From: DASQUP01 sp035641235
Lineage (GTDB): Bacteria > Actinomycetota > CADDZG01 > WHSQ01
Length of the DNA stretch: 13,097 nt
Reading direction: 5' to 3'
NCBI GenBank assembly: GCA_035641235.1
Contig: DASQUP010000070.1
Location: forward strand, 1 to 13,097
Both the position numbers and the translations under genes were made by a program. The notes beneath the pieces were generated by a model. The model searched no databases and was not told the origin of the DNA. It worked only from the letters and a program-made list of their open reading frames with translations. This document shows positions 8,266 to 13,097 of the stretch, piece by piece. The stretch's first letter is position 1. Each line of letters starts with the position of its first letter.

Positions 8266-8353
8266 GCGGTGGGGGGTTCGATTCACCGGCGCGCACGCGA
8301 TGCTTGTGTTAGCTGCACCTAATGAAGTTGGTTCAAAGTTCGGGGAGGGACGT

Positions 8354-10219
8354 ATGAATACTGGGGATGCCGCCGCCGTGAGGGCGTCGATCGATTCAGA
8401 GGTGGCGGGGAAAACACTCTGTCACGTCCTCGATCGCAACGTTCAGGAACACGGCGACAGGCCGGCCCTATCCTGGAGGGAGGGCGGCTCGTGGCGTTCG
8501 ATGACCTGGCGCGAGTACAGGGACCGCGTTGCTGAGGTGACCATGGGTCTCAAGTCTCTCGGGCTGGAGCGCGGAGCCTTCGGGGCGATCATGGCCCGGA
8601 ACCGCCCCGAACACCTCATCTCGGACCTGGCCCTGGTGCATGCAGGCGCGACTCCCGTGTCCCTTTACAACACCCTCGCTCCGGAGCAGATCCACTACAT
8701 CGCGGACCACTGCGGGGCGAAGCTGGCCATAGTCGAGGACCGCGATTTCATGGAGCGGTGGGAGAAGGTCAAGCCGGAACTCCCGGCTCTCGAATACGTT
8801 GTGATGCTGGAGGACGCGGGAGAATTCGCCGATTACGAATGGGTTCTGTCGTGGGACGAGATCGTCGACCGGGGCCGGAAAGCCCTTGCCGATGGCGGGC
8901 GCGCCGAGTTCGAAGAATCGTGGAAACAAGTGCAGCCGGACGATCCCGCAACCTTGATCTACACGTCCGGGACCACGGGACCTCCGAAGGGTACGGTCAC
9001 GACCAACTACAACGTGTTGTGGACCGCCGCTTCACTCAATCGCCTGCTCGAGTACGAGCCGAGCATGAAGTACGTGTCGTACCTACCGCTTGCACACAGC
9101 GCAGAGCGCACCGCGACCCACTACGTTGGGATGTGGGTCAAGTCGTGGGTCCACTTCTGGGCCGATCTGCGCACGGTATTCGACGGGGTGGCTGAAGTGC
9201 GCCCGGCATCCTTCCTGGGTGTCCCGCGTGTGTGGGAGAAACTCCAGGCCGGGATCGTTGCCAAACTCTCGGCCGAGACCGACGACCGCAAGCGCAAGAT
9301 TGCCTTGCGCGCGCTCGAGGCAGGGCGCAGCGCCGAGCGGTTCGAGGCCGAACGTGGGTCCGCCCCGCTCAGCCTCAGGCTGCAGCGCTCGCTGTTCGAG
9401 AAACTCGTCTATTCGAAGATCCGCCACACCGTGGGACTGGACCAGTGCCGGCTCCCCGTGACCGGAGCAGCTCCCATTGCGCGTGAGACGCATGAGTTCT
9501 TTTCCGCGATCGGCCTACCCCTTATCGAGATGTACGGGCTGACGGAATCCACCGCCCCGGCCATCATCAACACGCCGGCGATCCGTAAGGTCGGAACCGT
9601 CGGCAAGGCCATGCCCGGAGTAGAGCTCAAACTCCTCGACGATGGCGAGCTGCTGATGCGCGGCGGCAACATAACGACGACGGGTTATTACAAGGAGCCG
9701 GCCCAGAGCACCGAGACATTCGATGATGAGGGGTGGCTGCACACCGGGGACGTTGCGATCATCGACGACGAAGGATTCGTCAAGATCATCGACCGGAAGA
9801 AGGAACTAATAATTACGGCTGGGGGCAAGAACGTGGCGCCGTCCAACCTCGAAGGGTTGCTCAAGCAACATCCGCTGGTGGATCAGGCCTGTGTGATCGG
9901 GGATCGGAAGCCCTACATCTCCGCACTCATGGTCCTGGACGCCGAGGTGGCTCCTGTATGGGCGGCGGACAACGGCATCGAGTTCACGACCGTCGAGGAG
10001 TTCTCCCGCAACGAGAGGGTTGTGGCGGCGGTGCAGGAGGCCGTCGACAATGCCAACCAGCACGTGAGCAACGTCGAGCAGGTAAAACGATTCACGATCC
10101 TGCCGACGGAATGGACACCCGACAGCGATGAGCTGACGCCCTCGCTGAAACTCAAGCGCCGGGTGATCCACGAGAAGTACGAACGCGAGATCGACAACCT
10201 GTACGAGCCGATTACCTGA
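8354..10219 (+). CDS. Long-chain fatty-acid--CoA ligase (AMP-forming acyl-CoA synthetase)
   Basis: The enzyme activates a carboxylic acid with ATP to an acyl-AMP and then to acyl-CoA. The product is 621 aa, the size of the FadD15/Faa-type long-chain branch. Motifs are the phosphate loop YTSGTTGPPKG (203-213), YLPLAHSAERT (243-252), TGAAPIA (370-376), YGLTES (394-399), GWLHTGD with D466 (460-466), the IDRKKELIITAGGKNVAPSNLE hinge (479-500) and a C-terminal LTPSLKLKRR with the catalytic lysine near 599-601. ATG 8354 is chosen over the upstream frame start because GGGGAGGG (8342-8349) lies just before it. Chain-length preference cannot be read from sequence. It lies between meaB and the mutase, so it may supply branched or short acyl-CoAs; that is inference. 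Confidence 0.93.
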   Translation: MNTGDAAAVRASIDSEVAGKTLCHVLDRNVQEHGDRPALSWREGGSWRSMTWREYRDRVAEVTMGLKSLGLERGAFGAIMARNRPEHLISDLALVHAGATPVSLYNTLAPEQIHYIADHCGAKLAIVEDRDFMERWEKVKPELPALEYVVMLEDAGEFADYEWVLSWDEIVDRGRKALADGGRAEFEESWKQVQPDDPATLIYTSGTTGPPKGTVTTNYNVLWTAASLNRLLEYEPSMKYVSYLPLAHSAERTATHYVGMWVKSWVHFWADLRTVFDGVAEVRPASFLGVPRVWEKLQAGIVAKLSAETDDRKRKIALRALEAGRSAERFEAERGSAPLSLRLQRSLFEKLVYSKIRHTVGLDQCRLPVTGAAPIARETHEFFSAIGLPLIEMYGLTESTAPAIINTPAIRKVGTVGKAMPGVELKLLDDGELLMRGGNITTTGYYKEPAQSTETFDDEGWLHTGDVAIIDDEGFVKIIDRKKELIITAGGKNVAPSNLEGLLKQHPLVDQACVIGDRKPYISALMVLDAEVAPVWAADNGIEFTTVEEFSRNERVVAAVQEAVDNANQHVSNVEQVKRFTILPTEWTPDSDELTPSLKLKRRVIHEKYEREIDNLYEPIT

Positions 10220-10223
10220 CTCG

Positions 10224-10296
10224 CCGGGGCCGAACCGTCTGCCATGACCTTCGGAATCCGAAGGTGAGAGCAGACGTTAAGCATTTCGGTCCCCGG
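10224..10296. repeat. Nested palindrome between acyl-CoA synthetase and mutase genes
   Basis: Three inverted repeats are nested in this intergenic region. The inner 17-bp palindrome has arms CCTTCGGA (10248-10255) and TCCGAAGG (10257-10264). The middle arms GTCTGC (10237-10242) and GCAGAC (10270-10275) share the same centre (10256). The outer arms CCGGGGCCGAA (10224-10234) and TTCGGTCCCCGG (10285-10296) pair over 11 bp with one bulged T. No T-run follows, so it is not a standard terminator. It ends immediately before the putative -10 box at 10297, so it could be an operator, a factor-dependent 3' end of the synthetase mRNA, or a structured RNA. Confidence 0.7.
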
Positions 10297-10308
10297 TAGA
10301 CTTCATAT
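10297..10308 (+). promoter_or_regulatory. Leaderless-type -10 box before the mutase gene
   Basis: TAGACT (10297-10302) is followed by 6 nt and the ATG at 10309, the same hexamer and spacing as before murA. No purine-rich ribosome site is seen in the preceding 15 nt. The box begins one base after the nested palindrome ends, so a protein bound there would cover the promoter. No clear -35 hexamer is present. Confidence 0.58.
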
Positions 10309-11952
10309 ATGTCTGACTTCGAGCAATGGCGCAAGAAGTACGAGGGTGCACGGCTCCGTGACGACGTCGATTTCGACACCCTATCGAGCGAGACCCTTGA
10401 TCCCCTATACGGTCCCGAGGACGTCGATCCGAGGCTCGGCGTGCCGGGCGACTATCCGTTCACGCGAGGGATCTACACCACCGGCTACCGCGGCCGCCTG
10501 TGGACGATGCGGCAGTTCGCCGGCTTCGGCACCGCCAAGCAGACGAACGAACGCTACAAGTTCCTGACCGAGCACGGCCAGACGGGCCTGTCGGTTGCGT
10601 TCGATATGCCCACCCTGATGGGGCGTGATTCCGACGACCCCCTGTCTGCGGGGGAGGTTGGGCGGTGCGGCGTGGCCGTCGATTCGCTCGCCGACATGGA
10701 GACCCTTTTCACCGACATCGATCTCGCCGAGATAACAACTTCGATGACCATCTCCGGGCCGGCTCCCATGCTGTTCGCGATGTATATCGCGGCGGCTGAG
10801 AAGCAGGGGACCGACGTGGCCAAGCTCGACGGCACATGTCAGACGGACATCCTCAAGGAGTACATCGCTCAGAAGGAATGGCTGTTTCCTCCGGAGCCGC
10901 ATCTTCGGCTGACGGCGGACATGATGGAGTTCTGCGCCGCCAACGCTCGTAGTTACCATCCGCTGTCGATCTCCGGATATCACATCCGGGAAGCGGGCTC
11001 CACGGCGATTCAGGAACTTGCATTCACTATTGCGTCCGGCTTCGCACACGTCGAGCTGGGCCTCCGGCGCGGCCTGGACATCGACGACTTCGCTCCCGGT
11101 TTGTCGTTCTTCTTCAATTCCCACATCGACTTCTTCGAGGAGATCGCCAAGTTCCGCGCGGCCCGGCGCATATGGGCGCGCTGGCTGAAAGAGCGCTACG
11201 GCGCGGAGAAAGAGCGTTCCTGGATGCTCAAGTTCCACACGCAGACCGCCGGTGTCTCATTGACCGGTCAGCAGCCCTACAACAACGTGATCCGGACGAC
11301 GACGGAGGCCCTCGCTGCGGTGCTCGGTGGGACGCAATCGCTGCACACCAATTCCCTGGACGAAGTGCTGGCGCTGCCCACGGAGGAGGCCGTCGAGATC
11401 GCACTCCGAACCCAACAGATCATTGCTTACGAAACCGGCGTGACCAACGTCGCCGACCCGCTGGGGGGTTCATGGTTCGTCGAGGCTCTTACCGACCGCA
11501 TGGAGACCGCGGCCGAGGAATACTTCGGCGTCATCGAGGAGATGGGGAAGGGTTCGATCCTCGACGGAATGCTGCAAGGGATCGAGCAGGGGTACTTCCA
11601 GAAAGAGATCGCGGACGCAGCATTCACATACCAGCAGCTCCTGGAAAAGAAGCGGAAGGTGATGGTGGGCGTCAACCGGTTCACGCGCACCGCTCAGGAG
11701 CCTCCGAACATCCTCTTGATCGGGCCCGAGATTGAGGAACTCCAGACGAAAGCCGTTGCTGCGGTGCGCGCCGATCGCGACGTCAAACGAGCCGAAGACG
11801 CCATACAGGCGCTGCGGGACATGGCCCACGACGAGTCGCAGAACTCGGTGCCGGTCCTGATCGAAGCGGCAAAGTCGTACGTCACACTCGGCGAGATGGT
11901 GGAGACCCTTAAGCAGGAGTGGGGCAGCTACACCGAGCCGCCCATGTTCTAG
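10309..11952 (+). CDS. icmA: B12-dependent acyl-CoA mutase large subunit, isobutyryl-CoA mutase type
   Basis: Adenosylcobalamin-dependent mutases rearrange the carbon skeleton of acyl-CoAs by a radical mechanism. The product is 547 aa and covers only the substrate-binding TIM barrel: YPFTRGIYTTGYRGRLWTMRQFAGFG (49-74), SVAFDMPTLMGRDSDDP (95-111), TDILKEYIAQKEWLFPPEPHLRL (179-201), SISGYHIREAG with H225 (220-230), QSLHTNSLDE and NVADPLGGSWFVE. It stops at YTEPPMF with no DxHxxG cobalamin-binding domain, so a separate small subunit is needed and is not in the window. Aligned to P. shermanii methylmalonyl-CoA mutase, Tyr89 becomes Phe70 and Arg207 becomes Gln188, the pair known for isobutyryl-CoA mutase. 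A methylmalonyl-CoA mutase label would be the usual automatic call. Substrate remains inference. Confidence 0.85.
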   Translation: MSDFEQWRKKYEGARLRDDVDFDTLSSETLDPLYGPEDVDPRLGVPGDYPFTRGIYTTGYRGRLWTMRQFAGFGTAKQTNERYKFLTEHGQTGLSVAFDMPTLMGRDSDDPLSAGEVGRCGVAVDSLADMETLFTDIDLAEITTSMTISGPAPMLFAMYIAAAEKQGTDVAKLDGTCQTDILKEYIAQKEWLFPPEPHLRLTADMMEFCAANARSYHPLSISGYHIREAGSTAIQELAFTIASGFAHVELGLRRGLDIDDFAPGLSFFFNSHIDFFEEIAKFRAARRIWARWLKERYGAEKERSWMLKFHTQTAGVSLTGQQPYNNVIRTTTEALAAVLGGTQSLHTNSLDEVLALPTEEAVEIALRTQQIIAYETGVTNVADPLGGSWFVEALTDRMETAAEEYFGVIEEMGKGSILDGMLQGIEQGYFQKEIADAAFTYQQLLEKKRKVMVGVNRFTRTAQEPPNILLIGPEIEELQTKAVAAVRADRDVKRAEDAIQALRDMAHDESQNSVPVLIEAAKSYVTLGEMVETLKQEWGSYTEPPMF

Positions 11953-11979
11953 CGCTCGGAAAGTCGGCCACAGGCGATG

Positions 11980-11998
11980 TAGTTGCAATATACAACTA
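11980..11998. promoter_or_regulatory. MarR operator 1
   Basis: The palindrome TAGTTG-N7-CAACTA spans 19 bp and has perfect 6-bp arms. It contains the -35 hexamer TTGCAA (11983-11988) of the downstream regulator gene. TAGTTG/CAACTA half-sites are typical of MarR-family binding sites, which fits autorepression by the adjacent gene. Confidence 0.72.
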
Positions 11999-12018
11999 GA
12001 TAGTTGTAGCATCGAACT
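11983..12018 (+). promoter_or_regulatory. Promoter of the marR operon, probably leaderless
   Basis: A -35 element TTGCAA (11983-11988), an 18-nt spacer and a -10 element TAGCAT (12007-12012) precede the ATG at 12019 by exactly 6 nt. No Shine-Dalgarno is visible. The spacing repeats the TANNNT-plus-6-nt pattern seen before murA and the mutase gene. Both hexamers lie inside the two operator palindromes, so bound regulator would block RNA polymerase. Confidence 0.68.
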
Positions 12019-12019
12019 A
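12001..12019. promoter_or_regulatory. MarR operator 2
   Basis: A second 19-bp palindrome TAGTTG-N7-GAACTA has the same geometry as operator 1 with one arm mismatch. Its start is 21 bp from that of operator 1, two helical turns, so both dimers would sit on the same DNA face. It covers the -10 box TAGCAT and reaches the A of the start codon. Confidence 0.65.
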
Positions 12020-12450
12020 TGCAGACCGTGGCGAGCGCCGCCCTCCAGGAGCAGATCGTCGCCTTCATCCGGGCATTCGGTCTCCACCGACCCGATCACA
12101 CCGCCTGCGGGCAGCCCGTATCTGTCTCCGAGGCCCACGCTCTCATGGAGCTTGCGGCGGCGGAATCGCTTCGCCCGGCCTCGCTGGCACAGCGGCTCCG
12201 GCTCGAAAAGAGCACGGTCAGCCGCCTGGTCCGCCAGCTCGAGAAGCGCAGCTGGGTGACGAGGGCCCCGGACCCCGAGGATGGGAGGGCGGTGCAGCTT
12301 CGCTTGACGGATGCCGGCCGAGACGCCGCGGACAAACTGGCGAGGTCCCGCGCCGACAAGTTCGACGCCCTAATGAGGGCGCTGCCGGAGGAGCAGCGCG
12401 GCCAGATCATCAACAGCTTCAGGACTCTCGTGGAGGTCCTCGATGGCTGA
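12019..12450 (+). CDS. MarR-family transcriptional regulator
   Basis: The product is 143 aa, normal for the family: a dimerisation helix (5-24), a PVSVSEAHALMEL segment (33-45), and a winged helix-turn-helix from about 50 to 102 with RPASLAQRLRLEKSTVSRLVRQLEKRSWVTRAPDPEDGRAVQLRLTDAG. The recognition helix is STVSRLVRQLEKR, the wing carries DPEDGRAV, and a C-terminal helix closes the dimer. C30 in HTACGQP is the only cysteine and lies near the N-terminal dimer region; a redox role is possible but unproven. The gene overlaps the next one by 8 nt and has two operator palindromes over its own promoter, so it probably represses this two-gene operon. The inducing ligand is unknown. Confidence 0.9.
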   Translation: MQTVASAALQEQIVAFIRAFGLHRPDHTACGQPVSVSEAHALMELAAAESLRPASLAQRLRLEKSTVSRLVRQLEKRSWVTRAPDPEDGRAVQLRLTDAGRDAADKLARSRADKFDALMRALPEEQRGQIINSFRTLVEVLDG

Positions 12451-12961
12451 CCGTAGGTTCCGGCGGCCTGCAGTGTTGGCCGGCGCGCTGGCGATCGTCT
12501 TGGCAACCGCAGTGACCGTGTGGATCGCAAGCCGCTTGTTGGACGGCGGTGATCGGCTAGAGGAGGTCGCGACCAGGGGCGCCCAGGTGATGCCCTTCGA
12601 TCTCGAGCGGACCACGCACAGGTTCGAGCCGCGCTCCAACGGAGGCGTGCAAACCGTAGTCGCGGACGATCCGGGCGATTCAGAGCAGGTCGACTGGATA
12701 CGCGGGCATCTTGCCCGGGAGGCAGAGCGATTCAGTGCCGGTGATTTCGGGGATCCCGCGACCATCCACGGTGGGGAGATGCCCGGCCTGGCAGAACTGA
12801 GAGTTGGTGTGGACCGAATCGAGCTTCGCTACGAGGACGTGCGGGCCGGCGCTCGGATCCTGTATAAGACGGATGATCCGCTTCTGGTTCAGGCAATCCA
12901 CGATTGGTTCGACGCGCAGGTCACGGACCACGGCCCCCATGCCGAGAGGTCCGGTTCCTGA
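12443..12961 (+). CDS. Membrane-anchored protein of unknown function in the marR operon
   Basis: The product is 172 aa. A basic start (MADRRFRR) and one hydrophobic helix (~10-30) suggest an inner-membrane anchor with the rest outside. The soluble part begins with MPFDLERTTHRFEPRSNGGVQTVVADDP (50-77) and continues with EQVDWIRGHLAREAERFSAGDFGDPATIHGGEMPGLAEL (81-119), a beta segment RIELRYED, and LVQAIHDWFDAQVTDHGPH (148-166). Histidines at 59, 89, 109, 153, 163 and 166 and the DHGPH end could bind metal, by inference only. From memory, similar proteins are sometimes labelled aspartate carbamoyltransferase, but no motif of that enzyme is visible. The ATG lies inside the end of marR (8-nt overlap), so the two are coupled. 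Confidence 0.8.
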   Translation: MADRRFRRPAVLAGALAIVLATAVTVWIASRLLDGGDRLEEVATRGAQVMPFDLERTTHRFEPRSNGGVQTVVADDPGDSEQVDWIRGHLAREAERFSAGDFGDPATIHGGEMPGLAELRVGVDRIELRYEDVRAGARILYKTDDPLLVQAIHDWFDAQVTDHGPHAERSGS

Positions 12962-12978
12962 ATTGACCTCCTATGTTG

Positions 12979-13097
12979 TCAAGCGGCCTTTGGGATGTCC
13001 CGGCAGTCGTCCATGAGGCACCGGTAGACGACGTTTGAGAGGTGGCGCTTGAGGGCGCGGATCGCCTCGCGTTTGCTCTTGCCCTCCGCCCGGCGGC
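12979..13097 (-). CDS. IS110-family transposase, C-terminal fragment
   Basis: Reading the minus strand from the right edge gives 38 residues (RRAEGKSKREAIRALKRHLSNVVYRCLMDDCRDI...) before a stop at 12981-12979. The EGKSKREAIRALKRHLSNVVYR pattern is the characteristic tail of IS110-family (DEDD) transposases, which insert without typical terminal inverted repeats. The rest of the gene is beyond the window, so intactness cannot be judged. The stop is 17 nt from the stop of the convergent membrane-protein gene. The element, if complete, ends in or close to this narrow gap. Confidence 0.8.
   Translation of the reverse strand, partial: RRAEGKSKREAIRALKRHLSNVVYRCLMDDCRDIPKAA

Noticed and set aside
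7300..8286. 328-aa open frame on the - strand
   Set aside because: It lies fully opposite meaB, which has all GTPase motifs. High GC makes such shadow frames common. The same applies to the - strand frames at 5251-6165, 69-737, 10405-11238 and 11470-12138.
10220..10308. Cobalamin riboswitch before the B12-dependent mutase
   Set aside because: The region is under 90 nt, too short, and I do not see the conserved B12-box. The structure is a simple nested palindrome.
10309..11952. Methylmalonyl-CoA mutase (MutB) as the specific call
   Set aside because: The substrate-binding Tyr and Arg are replaced by Phe70 and Gln188, and there is no C-terminal cobalamin domain.

Overview
The window is high-GC bacterial chromosomal DNA, most likely from an actinobacterium (Actinomycetota), probably a poorly characterised lineage. 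The signs are an F1 ATP synthase block followed by a MurA with Asp instead of Cys at the catalytic loop, an adenosylcobalamin-dependent acyl-CoA mutase of the isobutyryl-CoA type, frequent GTG/TTG starts, and three genes whose ATG sits exactly 6 nt after a TANNNT -10 box, which suggests leaderless mRNAs. All intact genes are on the + strand. The only - strand gene is a transposase fragment at the right edge.

Layout. (1) 1-2330: end of the ATP synthase operon: 3' end of atpG, then atpD, atpC and a 68-aa zinc-ribbon protein, closed by a hairpin plus T-run terminator. (2) 2425-3136: a two-gene unit of unknown function: a 41-aa acidic Pro/Val/Glu peptide, one base before a 194-aa protein with a CxCGIY motif. 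(3) 3233-3964: a 243-aa protein with an acidic/proline-rich N-terminal half and a Lys/Arg repeat tail (histone H1-like), probably nucleoid-associated. (4) 4046-8265: a tightly packed run of murA, a membrane-anchored SpoIID/LytB protein, a NifU-type Fe-S carrier and the MeaB-type GTPase. The first three are joined by 4-nt stop/start overlaps, and meaB follows after 7 nt. (5) 8354-11952: a fatty-acyl-CoA synthetase and the large subunit of an acyl-CoA mutase, separated by an intergenic region with a large nested palindrome. (6) 11980-12961: a MarR-family regulator behind two tandem 19-bp palindromes, overlapping a membrane-anchored protein of unknown function. (7) 12979-13097: C-terminal end of an IS110-type transposase on the - strand.

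How the genes fit together. MeaB-like GTPases load and protect B12-dependent acyl-CoA mutases, so meaB, the acyl-CoA synthetase and the mutase plausibly form one branched/short-chain acyl-CoA module. The mutase carries Phe70 and Gln188 where methylmalonyl-CoA mutase has Tyr89 and Arg207, so isobutyryl-CoA/n-butyryl-CoA is the better substrate prediction than methylmalonyl-CoA. Its small B12-binding subunit is not in the window. MurA (first step of peptidoglycan precursor synthesis) is translationally coupled to a putative glycan-cleaving SpoIID protein. The clearest regulatory structure is the MarR promoter. The least understood genes are the 41-aa/194-aa pair and the membrane protein after marR. 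I see no CRISPR array, tRNA, rRNA or complete mobile element.
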